DNA from: Acidiphilium multivorum AIU301
GTDB lineage: Bacteria; Pseudomonadota; Alphaproteobacteria; Acetobacterales; Acetobacteraceae
Length of the DNA stretch: 64,000 nt
Assembly (NCBI RefSeq): GCF_000202835.1
Contig: NC_015186.1
Location: forward strand, 2,295,001 to 2,359,000
Reading direction: 5' to 3'
Both the position numbers and the translations under genes were made by a program. Below, one piece after another: positions 8,742 to 18,326 of the stretch. How positions within the stretch are numbered: position 1 is the stretch's first letter; every line of letters begins with the position of its first letter. The notes under the pieces are model-generated. The model saw only the letters and a program-made list of their open reading frames with translations. It had not been told where the DNA came from and did not search any database.

Positions 8742-10684
8742 TGCCGCCGCAGACTCCCCTGCTGGATCGTGTCCGCGTTCCGAGCGACCTGCGCAATTTC
8801 TCCGCCGACCAGCTCCGCCAGCTCGCCGGGGAATTGCGCGCCGAAACGATCGACACCGTTTCCGTGACCGGCGGGCACCTGGGCGCGTCGCTCGGCGTCG
8901 TCGAGCTGACGGTGGCCCTGCACGCGGTGTTCGAGACCCCGCGGGATCGCCTGATCTGGGATGTCGGCCATCAGACCTATCCGCACAAGATCCTCACCGG
9001 CCGGCGCGATCGCATCCGTACACTGCGCCAGCCCGGCGGGCTGTCCGGCTTCACGCGCCGTTCCGAAAGCGAATACGATCCGTTCGGGGCCGCCCATTCC
9101 TCGACGTCGATTTCGGCCGGCCTGGGCATGGCCGTGGCCCGCGACCTGAAGGATGAATCCCCTAAGCGTCACGTCATCGCCGTGATCGGCGACGGGGCGA
9201 TGTCCGCCGGCATGGCCTATGAGGCGATGAACAACGCGGGCGCCAGCAAGTCCCGCATGATCGTCATCCTCAACGACAACGACATGTCGATCGCGCCGCC
9301 GGTCGGCGCGATGAGCGCCTACCTCTCGCGGCTGATCTCCTCGCGCAGCTTCCTCTCGATCCGCGATTTCGCCGCCCGGATGGCGAAACGTTTCCCCCGC
9401 ACGCTCGAACGCACGGCCAAGCGCGCCGAGGAATACGCCCGCGGAATCCTTACCGGCGGCACGCTGTTCGAGGAGCTGGGCTTTTATTATGTGGGCCCGA
9501 TCGACGGCCATAATCTCGACCATCTTCTTCCGGTCCTGCGCAATCTGCGCGACATCGATGGCGACGAGCCGATCCTGCTCCATGTCGTCACCCAGAAGGG
9601 CAAGGGCTACGCACCGGCCGAGGCGTCGGCCGACAAGTATCACGGCGTCTCGAAGTTCAACGTCGTCACCGGCGAGCAGACCAAGGCGCCGCCGGGACCG
9701 CCCTCTTATACAAAGGTGTTCGCCCAGGCGCTGATCGCCGAGGCGGAACATAATCCGAACGTCGTCGCGGTCACCGCGGCGATGCCGAGCGGCACCGGCC
9801 TCGACGCCTTCGGCAAGCGCTTCCCGGACCGCTGCTTCGATGTCGGCATCGCCGAACAGCACGCCGTGACCTTCGCCGCCGGCATGGCGACCGAGGGCAT
9901 GGCGCCGTTCTGCGCGATCTATTCCACCTTTCTCCAGCGCGCCTACGACCAGGTCGTGCATGACGTGGCGATCCAGTCCCTGCCCGTGCGCTTCGCCATG
10001 GACCGCGCCGGCCTCGTCGGCGCGGACGGTGCCACCCATGCCGGCGCCTACGACCTCGCCTATCTCGGCTGCCTCCCCGGAATGGTGATCATGGCACCGT
10101 CCGATGAGGCGGAACTGATGAACTGCGTTGCCACCGCGGCCGCGATCGACGACCGCCCGTCCGCGTTCCGCTATCCGCGCGGCGAGGGCACCGGCGTCCA
10201 GCTCCCTGCGCGCGGAACGCCATGGGAAATCGGCAAGGGACGAATCGTGCGCGAAGGCAGCAAGGTGGCCGTCCTGGCGCTCGGCCCACGCCTGGCCGAA
10301 GCGCTGAAGGCAGCGGACGAACTCGCGGCGCGCGGCTTCCCCGCAACCGTCGCCGATGCCCGCTTCATGAAGCCGCTCGATACCGCGCTGGTGGACCAGC
10401 TTGCCCGTCATCACGAAGTCCTGATCACGATCGAGGATGGTTCGAGCGGCGGCTTCGGCGCGGCTGTCGGCCACCATCTCGCCTGGTCGGGCGCGTTCGA
10501 CTCAGGGCTGCGATTCCGCCCGATGACGCTTCCGGACCGCTTCATCGACCACAACTCACCCGCCGGCCAGCTGATCGATGCCGGACTTACCGCGAAGGAT
10601 ATCGTGGCGCACGCGCTCGGCGCGCTCGGTCGCGGAGCCGTGCCCGAAAATTCGCACGGTTCGGTCGCAATTCCGGCACGTTGA
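8741..10684 (+). CDS. dxs: 1-deoxy-D-xylulose-5-phosphate synthase
   Basis: Thiamine-diphosphate enzyme condensing pyruvate and glyceraldehyde 3-phosphate, the first and flux-controlling step of the MEP pathway. The 647-residue protein shows the N-terminal [19 protein letters not shown], the histidine-bearing [18 protein letters not shown], the cofactor motif [18 protein letters not shown], the GPIDGHNLD segment, the catalytic [12 protein letters not shown] of the pyrimidine domain, and the transketolase C-terminal domain. Start ATG 8741 is consistent with family N-termini. hpnM begins 17 bases after its stop, so it is probably the first gene of a dxs-hpnM-hpnI-hpnJ-hpnK operon that ties precursor supply to hopanoid assembly. 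Confidence 0.97.
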   Translation: MPPQTPLLDRVRVPSDLRNFSADQLRQLAGELRAETIDTVSVTGGHLGASLGVVELTVALHAVFETPRDRLIWDVGHQTYPHKILTGRRDRIRTLRQPGGLSGFTRRSESEYDPFGAAHSSTSISAGLGMAVARDLKDESPKRHVIAVIGDGAMSAGMAYEAMNNAGASKSRMIVILNDNDMSIAPPVGAMSAYLSRLISSRSFLSIRDFAARMAKRFPRTLERTAKRAEEYARGILTGGTLFEELGFYYVGPIDGHNLDHLLPVLRNLRDIDGDEPILLHVVTQKGKGYAPAEASADKYHGVSKFNVVTGEQTKAPPGPPSYTKVFAQALIAEAEHNPNVVAVTAAMPSGTGLDAFGKRFPDRCFDVGIAEQHAVTFAAGMATEGMAPFCAIYSTFLQRAYDQVVHDVAIQSLPVRFAMDRAGLVGADGATHAGAYDLAYLGCLPGMVIMAPSDEAELMNCVATAAAIDDRPSAFRYPRGEGTGVQLPARGTPWEIGKGRIVREGSKVAVLALGPRLAEALKAADELAARGFPATVADARFMKPLDTALVDQLARHHEVLITIEDGSSGGFGAAVGHHLAWSGAFDSGLRFRPMTLPDRFIDHNSPAGQLIDAGLTAKDIVAHALGALGRGAVPENSHGSVAIPAR

Positions 10685-10701
10685 TCGCCATATCTGCCCT
10701 T

Positions 10702-11328
10702 ATGAAACGTCGAATGCTCCTGGCGGCGCCACTTGCCGTGGCCCTGCCCTTCGCGCTTCCGGCGGCACGCGCTGCCGCTGCCCCGGAAACGCAGCCGGTC
10801 AACGCTCTGGACGACGCGCTGATCGCGACAATGAAGGCTGGCAGCGCCGGCAAGACCTTCTCCGCGCGCTACGCCATGCTCAAGCCGGTGATCGAAAAGA
10901 GTTTCGACCTTCGACTGATCCTGCAGAACTCGGCGGGACTGCTCTGGTCGCAAATTCCGGCCGCCCAGAAAACCGAGCTTGAGAAACTGTTCCGCCAGTA
11001 TACGGTTGCAACCTATGTGAGCAACTTCAACGCCTACGCCGGCCAGCACTTCACGACCAATCCCGACATCCGGCGGACAGGCAATGCCCGCGTCGTGTCG
11101 ACCACGTTCGAGGGAAACGGGGGAAAGAAGGTCGAACTGGCCTACGTGATGCGGCAGTCCGGCGGTGTGTGGAAAATCACCGACGTTCTCTTCGACGGGA
11201 CAATCAGCAAGGTCGCCACGCAGCGCTCCGACTTCAGCGGCCTGATCGAGCCTGGCAACGCGTCGCGGCTGATCGATGCGCTGAAGGCGAAGGTCGCTTC
11301 GCTGTCCGGCGGGGCGATCAAGGACTGA
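10702..11328 (+). CDS. hpnM: Hopanoid-associated MlaC/Ttg2D-family protein HpnM
   Basis: Predicted periplasmic lipid-carrier-type protein of 208 residues. It starts at ATG 10702 (MKRRMLLAAPLAVALPFALPA) with a signal peptide probably cleaved after ARAAA. The MlaC/Ttg2 (toluene tolerance) domain is recognisable: FSARYAMLKPVIEKSFDLRLILQ, LFRQYTVATYVSNFNAYAG, and a C-terminal DVLFDGTISKVATQRSDF. HpnM occurs in hopanoid clusters and is thought to help move hopanoids or lipids across the periplasm; that role is inferred from the family. It lies between dxs and hpnI with small gaps (17 bases before; hpnI starts one base after its stop). Confidence 0.9.
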   Translation: MKRRMLLAAPLAVALPFALPAARAAAAPETQPVNALDDALIATMKAGSAGKTFSARYAMLKPVIEKSFDLRLILQNSAGLLWSQIPAAQKTELEKLFRQYTVATYVSNFNAYAGQHFTTNPDIRRTGNARVVSTTFEGNGGKKVELAYVMRQSGGVWKITDVLFDGTISKVATQRSDFSGLIEPGNASRLIDALKAKVASLSGGAIKD

Positions 11329-11329
11329 C

Positions 11330-12523
11330 ATGACCGCAATCCTGCCGGCCCTCGCCGACGCGCTCTGCGCGGTCGGCCTCGTCCAGCAGGCCATCGGCTC
11401 CACCCTCGTGCGCGTCGCCCGGCATCCGGAAGCTTCAATGCCGGGCGACGCACCGGGCATCACCGTTCTCAAGCCGCTGCACGGCACCGAACCGCTGCTC
11501 GACATTGCGCTCGAATCCTTCTTCCTGCTGGACTATCCGCGGTTTCAGCTCGTATTCGGCGCGGCCGATCCCGATGACCCCGCCCTCGCCCTGGTAGCCC
11601 GTTTGCAGGCACGCTACAGGCAGGTCGACGTCGCGACGGTCGCCGGGCCGCACCGGGCGGGCCGCAACCGGAAGGTCGCCAACCTGATCGCAATGCGGTC
11701 CGCCGCCCGGTACGACCTTCTCGTGATCTCGGATGCCGACATGCATGTCGCGCCGGATTTCCTGAACGGCATCGCCCGCTCCCTCTCGCGGCCAGAGGCG
11801 GGCCTCGCCACGACCTTCTATACCGGTCTGCCCGCGAACGGCGCGCTCGCCGCCCGGCTGGGCGCGATGCAGATCAATCACGGCTTCCTTCCCGGCGCCG
11901 CCATCGCCCGCGCGCTCGGCCGGCAGGACTGCCTTGGCGCGACAATGGCTCTCCGCGGCGCCGATCTCGACCGGATCGGCGGGTTCGAGGCGCTGCTCGA
12001 CCATCTCGCCGACGACAACGTCCTCGGCCAGCGCATCCGCGCCACCGGCAAGCAGGTCGTTCTCGCGCCGGCGCTTCCGGCCACCTCGGTGCCCGAGACG
12101 ACGTTCGCCGCCCTCATGCGGCACGAACTGCGCTGGGCCCGCACAATTCGCGCGCTGGTGCCGTTCAGCTATGCCGGAATGATCACGCAGTTCCCGCTCT
12201 TCTGGGCCCTGGCGGCACTGCTGCTGTCCGGCGGCGCGACCTGGACATGGATCGGCCTGGCCCTCGCCGCCGGCCTGCGCTACATGATCGCGCAGCAGCT
12301 CGAACGCCGCCTTGGATTTTCCGGGCGCGGCCGTGGTTCACCCGCCCTGGCGAGCACGCCGGCGCCCTGGCTTTTCCTCTTGCGCGATATGGTTTCGGCG
12401 GCCATTTTCGTGATGAGTTTCTGGAGCGATACCGTCGAGTGGCGTGGCAATGTGCTGGAGGCCGATTCGGGCCGCAGCGACAGCGGGCGACAGGCAGAAG
12501 CCGCCCCGCGGCATATGAATTAG
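11330..12523 (+). CDS. hpnI: Hopanoid glycosyltransferase HpnI
   Basis: Membrane-bound family-2 glycosyltransferase that adds N-acetylglucosamine to bacteriohopanetetrol, by comparison with characterised HpnI. The 397-residue protein has the ceramide-glucosyltransferase-like layout: GITVLKPLHGTEPLL near the N-terminus, the DxD-like VISDADMHVAPDFL, ATTFYTG, a DNVLGQRI segment, HELRWARTIRA matching the QxxRW motif, then C-terminal membrane helices (FPLFWALAALLLSGG, WIGLALAAGLRYMI). Start ATG 11330 overlaps the hpnM end region and uses AAGGACTGAC as ribosome site. It works before HpnK and HpnJ, both encoded immediately downstream. Confidence 0.92.
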   Translation: MTAILPALADALCAVGLVQQAIGSTLVRVARHPEASMPGDAPGITVLKPLHGTEPLLDIALESFFLLDYPRFQLVFGAADPDDPALALVARLQARYRQVDVATVAGPHRAGRNRKVANLIAMRSAARYDLLVISDADMHVAPDFLNGIARSLSRPEAGLATTFYTGLPANGALAARLGAMQINHGFLPGAAIARALGRQDCLGATMALRGADLDRIGGFEALLDHLADDNVLGQRIRATGKQVVLAPALPATSVPETTFAALMRHELRWARTIRALVPFSYAGMITQFPLFWALAALLLSGGATWTWIGLALAAGLRYMIAQQLERRLGFSGRGRGSPALASTPAPWLFLLRDMVSAAIFVMSFWSDTVEWRGNVLEADSGRSDSGRQAEAAPRHMN

Positions 12524-12533
12524 GACCGATGCG

Positions 12534-13958
12534 ATGATGAAGACCCTGTTCCTGCAACCGCCCTCCTTCGACGGGTTCGACGGCGGCGCCGGCTCCCGCT
12601 ACCAGGCGCGCCGCGAGATCCGGTCCTTCTGGTTCCCGACCTGGCTCGCCCAGCCGGCGGCGCTGATCCCCGGCTCCAAACTGATCGACGCGCCTCCCGC
12701 CGGCCTCACGATGAAGGATGTGATGCCGCACGCCCGCACCGCCGAGCTCGTCATCATCCACACCTCCACCCCGTCCTTCGCCAACGACGTCAAGGTCGCG
12801 GCCCAGATCAGGGCGGAGAACCCCGGCGTGAAGATCGGCTTCATCGGCGCGAAGGTGGCGGTCCAGGCCGGCGAAAGCCTCGAGCGCGCCGCCCCTGTCG
12901 ACTTCGTCGCCCGCAACGAGTTCGACTTCACGATCAAGGAAATCGCCGAGGGCAAGCCCTTCGCCGAGGTCGACGGCATTTCCTGGCGCAACGGGGCCGG
13001 CGAGATCGTCCACAACCAGGACCGCCCCACCCTCGAGGACATGGACAGCCTTCCCTTCGTCGCCGACGTCTACAAGCGCGACCTGAAGATCGAGGACTAT
13101 TTCATCGGCTATCTGATGCACCCCTACGTGTCGCTGTATACCGGCCGGGGCTGCAAGTCGCGCTGCACCTTCTGCCTCTGGCCGCAGACGGTCGGCGGCC
13201 ACCGCTACCGCACCCGCTCGGTCGAGCACGTGATCGCCGAGGTGAAGCAGATCCAGCGCGATTTCCCGCAGATGCGCGAGCTCTTCTTCGACGACGACAC
13301 CTTCACCGACAACCTTCCCCGCGCCGAGGCGATCGCGCGCGAACTCGGCAAGCTCGGCGTCACCTGGTCCTGCAATGCCAAGGCGAACGTTCCCCGCGAC
13401 ACGCTCAAGGTGCTGCGCGACAATGGTCTTCGTCTGCTGCTCGTCGGCTATGAAAGCGGCAACCAGCAGATCCTGCACAACATCAAGAAGGGCATGCGGA
13501 TCGAGGTCGCGAAGAAATTCACGAAGGACTGCCACGATCTCGGCATCAAGATCCACGGCACCTTCATTCTCGGCCTGCCCGGCGAAACGCAGGACACCAT
13601 CCGCGAGACGATCGATTTCGCGAAGGAGATCAACCCGCATACCATCCAGGTCTCCCTCGCCGCGCCGTACCCGGGCACCTTCCTCTACAACCAGGCCGTC
13701 GAAAACGGCTGGCTCGACGCCGCGCATGCCGAACTGATCGACGATCACGGGATCCAGATCGCGCCGCTCCACTACCCGCATCTGACGCACACCGAAATCT
13801 TCGACAGCGTGGAAACCTTCTACCGGCAGTTCTATTTCCGCGTGCCGAAGATCGCCTCGATCGTCGGCGAGATGGTGCGCAGCCCGCAAATGATGAAGCG
13901 CCGCCTGCGCGAGGGCGTGGAGTTCTTCCAGTTCCTGCGCGAGCGCCACGCCGCCTGA
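12534..13958 (+). CDS. hpnJ: Hopanoid radical SAM protein HpnJ
   Basis: B12-binding-domain radical SAM enzyme that turns glucosaminyl bacteriohopanetetrol into the cyclitol ether form, by comparison with studied HpnJ. The 474-residue protein has an N-terminal cobalamin-like domain (about 1-170) and the cluster motif CKSRCTFC (C207, C211, C214), followed by FFDDDTFTDN and GTFILGLPGETQDTI. The start ATG 12534 is followed by a second in-frame ATG at 12537; either could be used. It begins 10 bases after hpnI and 21 bases before hpnK. Confidence 0.94.
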   Translation: MMKTLFLQPPSFDGFDGGAGSRYQARREIRSFWFPTWLAQPAALIPGSKLIDAPPAGLTMKDVMPHARTAELVIIHTSTPSFANDVKVAAQIRAENPGVKIGFIGAKVAVQAGESLERAAPVDFVARNEFDFTIKEIAEGKPFAEVDGISWRNGAGEIVHNQDRPTLEDMDSLPFVADVYKRDLKIEDYFIGYLMHPYVSLYTGRGCKSRCTFCLWPQTVGGHRYRTRSVEHVIAEVKQIQRDFPQMRELFFDDDTFTDNLPRAEAIARELGKLGVTWSCNAKANVPRDTLKVLRDNGLRLLLVGYESGNQQILHNIKKGMRIEVAKKFTKDCHDLGIKIHGTFILGLPGETQDTIRETIDFAKEINPHTIQVSLAAPYPGTFLYNQAVENGWLDAAHAELIDDHGIQIAPLHYPHLTHTEIFDSVETFYRQFYFRVPKIASIVGEMVRSPQMMKRRLREGVEFFQFLRERHAA

Positions 13959-13979
13959 TCGTCCAGAGCATCCGCAGCC

Positions 13980-14783
13980 ATGCGAAGCGACGCCGAGGTC
14001 ATCTTCTCGGCGGATGATTTCGGCCTGACCGGCAGCGTCAATGAGGCGGTGGAACGCGCCCATCTTGAGGGCGCGCTGACCCAGGCGAGTCTCATGGTGG
14101 CAGCCCCCGCCGCGGCCGACGCGGTTGCCCGCGCGCGGCGCCTGCCCAGCCTGAATGTCGGGCTGCATCTGGTGCTGGTCGAGGGGGATTCCGTGCTCGG
14201 CCACACCGCCTTGCCCACGATCACCGGCGCGGATGGCCGGTTCGGGGCCGATCAGATCGCCCGCGGCTTCCGCTACTTTTTCTCCCCCGCCGCGCGGCGG
14301 GAACTGGCGGCTGAAATCCGTGCGCAGTTCGAGGCCTTCGCGGCGACCGGCCTCACGCTGCACCACGCGGATAGCCACAAGCACATGCACATGCATCCCA
14401 CCGTGGCGTCGCTGATGATCCGCATCGGCCGCGAATTCGGCCTCCGGCGTATCCGGGTTCCGGCCGAACCCCCCGCGGTCCTGAGGGCGAGCGGCGACCG
14501 GCCGGGTTTTCCGGCCCATGCCCTTTATGCCTGGTCGCGTGTTATCCGCGCACAGGCGAGCCGCGCCGGGCTATCGAGTCCCGACCATATCCTCGGCATC
14601 CGACGTTCCGGCCACATGACACCCGAACGGGTGAACGCCTATCTCGAAGTCCTGCCCTCCGGCTCAACGGAAATCTATTTCCACCCCGCGACCCGGCGGT
14701 GCCGGGATCTCGAAAGGCTGATGCCGGACTACGAGCATGTCGCTGAATTCGAGGCGCTATGTGCGATCAGGGACCGGGCCTGA
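13980..14783 (+). CDS. hpnK: Hopanoid-associated YdjC-family deacetylase HpnK
   Basis: Predicted deacetylase removing the acetyl group from the GlcNAc-hopanoid made by HpnI. The 267-residue protein is a YdjC/ChbG-type metal enzyme: VIFSADDFGLTGSVNEAV with the metal Asp pair, LNVGLHLVLVEG, and HHADSHKHMHMHPTV with the metal-binding histidines, then a late EIYFHPA. Start ATG 13980. It ends the hpn run; the next 160 bases are AT-richer and lead to an unrelated surface-protein gene. Confidence 0.92.
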   Translation: MRSDAEVIFSADDFGLTGSVNEAVERAHLEGALTQASLMVAAPAAADAVARARRLPSLNVGLHLVLVEGDSVLGHTALPTITGADGRFGADQIARGFRYFFSPAARRELAAEIRAQFEAFAATGLTLHHADSHKHMHMHPTVASLMIRIGREFGLRRIRVPAEPPAVLRASGDRPGFPAHALYAWSRVIRAQASRAGLSSPDHILGIRRSGHMTPERVNAYLEVLPSGSTEIYFHPATRRCRDLERLMPDYEHVAEFEALCAIRDRA

Positions 14784-14942
14784 TCCCCGTTAGAAATTTG
14801 TATTGAACGCGCAATTTGAAACAACACCAAACTACAACCTTGAGACGAATTGTTTGTTAGAAAAACTGCTTCCTGTTGGGAATGCGTTAATTTTTCGCCG
14901 ATAGATCTGAGGGCACCAGCACAGCAGACCAAGGAGCGGCTC

Positions 14943-16604
14943 GTGTCATCCTCAACATCAACGGAAAATGTCTCAGTCATAGCAAGTCTTGGTGCGACAC
15001 CAGACACGTTTGCAGTAGACACATCGATTCAGGCCATTGTTCAGCAACAGCTGGACAACAATATCACCAACCTCATCAATCTGAATTCGCCCTATACCGG
15101 TGTAACAGTAACACCGATATCCTTGAATTCCGACGGCACTACGAACTCCTCCCCTCCTCCTGAGCCCACCAATACGTCGTTCTACGAGGATACTTACATC
15201 ACCGGTTCGGTCACCGGCAGCGGCGGGTCGATCAGCTTGCCTAACGCCATGACCAATGGCGTTCCGACCAATAACGGTATCCGCGGAATCATAGCGACCT
15301 TCAGCGGTAACGAGACCATTACCGGCGGCGCCGGCAAGAACGCGCTGATCGTCACGGGCTCGACCACGAACCTGACATGGGATCCGATGGGCGGCGCCGG
15401 CACCGACACGATCTATGCAGGCGGCGGAAACAACAACTTCACGCTTGACGGTTACTGGTACGACGTTCAGGTCGCGAGCGGCGACAACACGATCACGGCG
15501 GCCGCCAACGCCGCCGGCGGCGCGAGTTACAATCGCATCACGACCGAGGGTGGCCACAACGTCATCAACCTCGACGCGGGCACCAATACCGTCATGTCCG
15601 CCGGTAGCGACGTGATTAACGTCAACGATTCCGGCAACCTGATTTCTGTATCCGGCGCGTCGAAGATCACCTTTGGCGCGAACGCGACCGGCAACACGCT
15701 TTACGCGACCGGGGCGGCAACAATCGTCGGCAATTCCGGCGGCAATACGATCTCGATCAGCGGCAGTCAGGGGGCGGCAATCAGCACCTCGGGCGCCGGT
15801 TCCCTCGGCTCGGTCGCCGGCAACACGACGATCTATTCGTCGACCGACGACGAAAGCGTCCAGTTCACCGCCGGCACAAACCGGTTCAGGAACAATGGCG
15901 GCTTTGACACCATCGTCGCTACCGGGCAGTCCGTCGTTCGCGCAGGCAATCCAACGGGATCGACCGGCAAGATCGACTTCATCAATCAGAGCACCAACGC
16001 GGTGACGGTTCTTGGCGGCGCAGGCGCCGTGACGGCTTTCGGCGGCGTCGGCGGCGGCATCATTACCGGCGGCGCGGAAGGCAACAACTCCCTGATCGGC
16101 GGCTCCGGGTCGGCCACTCTGGTCGGCGGCGGGAACGGCGATTTCATTGAGGCCGGAGGCGGGAATGCGACACCGAGCGGAGCTTGGAATGCGCTTTTTG
16201 CCGGTGTCGGCAATGAAACGCTCACCGCCACATCGGTAACGGGCAGCAACCTGTTTGCGGCCGGCAGCGGCAATGACATCATTTCGTCAGAAGGCACGGG
16301 AACCCAGTACTTCTTCACCGGGTCCGGCAACGCCACGATCACGGGATCGTCCCTGGCCGGCTCGGACAATATCTATTTTGCCAGGTCGGGCGGTACCAGC
16401 AGCCAGGACATCATCAACAATTTCTCGACGCAGAGAGATATCATGGTGATGATCAACGGCCAGACGATTTCTTCCGTCACTGCAACTTCAAATGCATCGC
16501 CTCAAACCGGCGCTGTCCTGACATTGTCGGACAACACGAGGATCACCATGGTCGGTATCAACCCGAACCAGTTGCAGCAATTCGTCGGCGGATCGTTCGT
16601 GTAA
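14943..16604 (+). CDS. Gly/Asn/Thr-rich RTX-like (beta-roll or bluetail-type) surface or secreted protein
   Basis: Predicted repetitive secreted or surface protein of 553 residues. I start it at GTG 14943 because AAGGAG sits at 14931-14936; an upstream in-frame ATG at 14850 would add a Cys-containing segment of unlike composition and lacks a comparable ribosome site. From about residue 110 onward it consists of irregular Gly/Asn/Asp/Thr turns (GGAGTDTIYAGGGNNNF, GGSGSATLVGGGNGDFI, GSGNDIISSEG), resembling hemolysin-type calcium-binding repeats but rarely matching the strict nonapeptide. The C-terminus (DIINNFSTQRDIMVMINGQ ... TLSDNTRITMVGI) resembles RTX C-terminal domains used for type I secretion. 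There is no signal peptide and no ABC exporter nearby. It is visibly lower in GC than its neighbours, consistent with transfer. Confidence 0.7.
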   Translation: MSSSTSTENVSVIASLGATPDTFAVDTSIQAIVQQQLDNNITNLINLNSPYTGVTVTPISLNSDGTTNSSPPPEPTNTSFYEDTYITGSVTGSGGSISLPNAMTNGVPTNNGIRGIIATFSGNETITGGAGKNALIVTGSTTNLTWDPMGGAGTDTIYAGGGNNNFTLDGYWYDVQVASGDNTITAAANAAGGASYNRITTEGGHNVINLDAGTNTVMSAGSDVINVNDSGNLISVSGASKITFGANATGNTLYATGAATIVGNSGGNTISISGSQGAAISTSGAGSLGSVAGNTTIYSSTDDESVQFTAGTNRFRNNGGFDTIVATGQSVVRAGNPTGSTGKIDFINQSTNAVTVLGGAGAVTAFGGVGGGIITGGAEGNNSLIGGSGSATLVGGGNGDFIEAGGGNATPSGAWNALFAGVGNETLTATSVTGSNLFAAGSGNDIISSEGTGTQYFFTGSGNATITGSSLAGSDNIYFARSGGTSSQDIINNFSTQRDIMVMINGQTISSVTATSNASPQTGAVLTLSDNTRITMVGINPNQLQQFVGGSFV

Positions 16605-16748
16605 AGGCCAAACCTGCCAGGGCGCGTCTTGTCAACGGAATCGAGGCGCGCTCTCGCAGCACGGTTGCATTTTGAATTTTAGCTGAACCCGTCTGCGTGC
16701 GTCGCCACCATGACCAGGTGATAACGCAGGCGGGCTTTATCCGGCGCC
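16605..16748. other. Convergent intergenic gap after the RTX-like gene
   Basis: This 144-base stretch lies between two converging genes. I see no gene. GGCGCGTC and GAGGCGCGC could form an imperfect stem around 16620-16655, but no T-run follows, so I do not call a terminator. Confidence 0.4.
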
Positions 16749-17195
16749 TCATGGCCGAACCAGCACCATCGTGACGATCACGACCATCAGGACGATCGGG
16801 ACAACCGCGCTCCGCCTCAGGATTGTCACCTCCGGCCGGGCATCGTCGCGCAGCCGCCGGCGCCAGGCGGAGAGAATGCCATGGTACCAGGAGAGCAGCA
16901 GCACGGCGGCCAATTTCACCAGCCACCACAGTGCGCTCCAGGATATCGTGCCGGGCGTCAACGCAAGCAGGATGCCGAACCCCCAGGCCGCGTACATCGC
17001 GGGATTGACCAGGCGCTTGAAGATCTGGCGCTCGAGGGCCGCGAACGCCATCGCCGCCGGGCTCGCCGGCTCCAGCCCATGATGGCGCAGATAGATCATG
17101 GGCAGCACGATCATTCCCGCCATCCACAAGATCACCGCGATCACGTGCAGCGCCAGCAACTCGCGCAGGAAGGGCAACAGCGCCGGCACCGTCAT
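16749..17195 (-). CDS. hemJ: HemJ-type protoporphyrinogen IX oxidase
   Basis: Four-helix membrane enzyme of heme synthesis (formerly UPF0093). Family hallmarks in the 148-residue protein: [23 protein letters not shown] with the conserved His and Trp, [46 protein letters not shown], and a hydrophobic C-terminus ending MVLVRP. I choose ATG 17195, which overlaps the fdxA stop (ATGA); a longer frame to 17297 would overlap fdxA by more than 100 bases. Heme is needed by the globin at the head of this cluster, which may explain its placement. Whether this is the organism's only protoporphyrinogen oxidase cannot be seen here. Confidence 0.88.
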   Translation of the reverse strand: MTVPALLPFLRELLALHVIAVILWMAGMIVLPMIYLRHHGLEPASPAAMAFAALERQIFKRLVNPAMYAAWGFGILLALTPGTISWSALWWLVKLAAVLLLSWYHGILSAWRRRLRDDARPEVTILRRSAVVPIVLMVVIVTMVLVRP

Positions 17196-17524
17196 GGCGT
17201 GCCCGGCTCCCTCGAGAGCGATGCGGCCTTGCCAGGCCTGTCCTTCCACGCGTCGGCGTCCTCGGGCGGAGTTCCCTTGCGGGTGATGTTCGGCCAAAGG
17301 GCCGCCAATTCACGGTTCTGATCGATCCATGCGTCCGCCTTCGCGTCGGAATCCGGCACGATCGCCTCGGCCGGGCATTCGGGTTCGCAGACCCCGCAAT
17401 CGATGCATTCGTCCGGATGGATCACCAGCATGTTCTCGCCGGCATAGAAGCAGTCAACCGGACAGACCTCGACGCAATCCATGTATTTGCACTTGATGCA
17501 GCTTTCGGTGACGACATAGGCCAT
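17192..17524 (-). CDS. fdxA: Seven-iron ferredoxin FdxA
   Basis: Small electron carrier with one 3Fe-4S and one 4Fe-4S cluster. The 110-residue protein begins [20 protein letters not shown] (start ATG 17524) and has the cysteine sets [18 protein letters not shown] and [15 protein letters not shown], with the long C-terminal extension of the FdxA family ([21 protein letters not shown]). It is 73 bases downstream of the RIC gene and overlaps hemJ by four bases. It could supply electrons to the NO-related or heme steps encoded around it. Confidence 0.95.
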   Translation of the reverse strand: MAYVVTESCIKCKYMDCVEVCPVDCFYAGENMLVIHPDECIDCGVCEPECPAEAIVPDSDAKADAWIDQNRELAALWPNITRKGTPPEDADAWKDRPGKAASLSREPGTP

Positions 17525-17597
17525 GACGCGACTTTCGGTAAACAGGGCTGCAGTCAACGGGAGCAGATCCAGGCGGGCGGCAGCATCGGCCCGGCCG

Positions 17598-18326
17598 TCA
17601 GTGATTGGCTCCTGATGCCGGATTGCCCTCCCCGGCTTCCTCCTCGGCCTCGAAGCGCGGGAAGAGGACGTTGTTCTCCAGATGGACATGCATCATCAGA
17701 TCGTCATGAAACTTGCCGAGGCCGAGATACAGCGCCCGCCAGGTGGAACAGGCGCCCTGCGGCGCGACCCGGCCACCGGTGATCGCCTCGATCCCCGCGA
17801 GAACCGCGCCGTGATCCTCGTGCTCGGCGCGCATGACCTGGATTGCGGCTCGCGCCATCTCGCCGCCCCCCTGGGCGAGCAGCGGAAACAGCACGACCTC
17901 CTCGCGCTGCTGATGCAGGCGCAGTTCGGCGATCATGCGCGACAATGTTTCCGCAAGGCCATCCGGCACGGCAGGGTGCTTGCGGTGCGTCGCCTCGACC
18001 TTGGCGGCAAGGTCGCGCAGGTTCGGCAGCTCGGCGAGGTGGACCGCGTGGTAGCGCGTCTTGATGTGGTCGATCAGCGCCGGCGTCGGCGCGTCCCGCC
18101 AGTCATCGAGCGGTTCGGCGGCGGCGCTCATCAGGGCGGCGAGAACGGGCGACGGCGCGATCCCCTGCCCTGCCAGCGCCTCGGCCAGCGTGCGCTTGCC
18201 CTGGCAACAGAAATCGATGCCGAAGGTCTGAAACACCGAAGCGGCACCCGCTCGGCTGGCGGCGATCTGGCCGACAGGCGCGTTCAACAGACCGGCATCG
18301 GCCGGCGTTTCAATCTGCCCGGACAT
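17598..18326 (-). CDS. Iron-sulfur cluster repair di-iron protein (RIC/YtfE/ScdA family)
   Basis: Hemerythrin-like di-iron protein that restores iron-sulfur clusters damaged by nitric oxide. The 242-residue product has the N-terminal ScdA_N domain ([20 protein letters not shown], with the Cys-Cys pair) and a hemerythrin-like domain rich in metal-ligand histidines ([72 protein letters not shown]). Start ATG 18326 overlaps the end of the globin gene by 17 bases, and an AGGAGACAACCC stretch precedes it. It is predicted to be under NsrR control with the globin upstream. Confidence 0.93.
   Translation of the reverse strand: MSGQIETPADAGLLNAPVGQIAASRAGAASVFQTFGIDFCCQGKRTLAEALAGQGIAPSPVLAALMSAAAEPLDDWRDAPTPALIDHIKTRYHAVHLAELPNLRDLAAKVEATHRKHPAVPDGLAETLSRMIAELRLHQQREEVVLFPLLAQGGGEMARAAIQVMRAEHEDHGAVLAGIEAITGGRVAPQGACSTWRALYLGLGKFHDDLMMHVHLENNVLFPRFEAEEEAGEGNPASGANH

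Noticed and set aside
14850-14942. N-terminal extension of the RTX-like protein from ATG 14850
   Set aside because: Cys-rich, unlike the rest, and no ribosome site; GTG 14943 has AAGGAG at the right distance.
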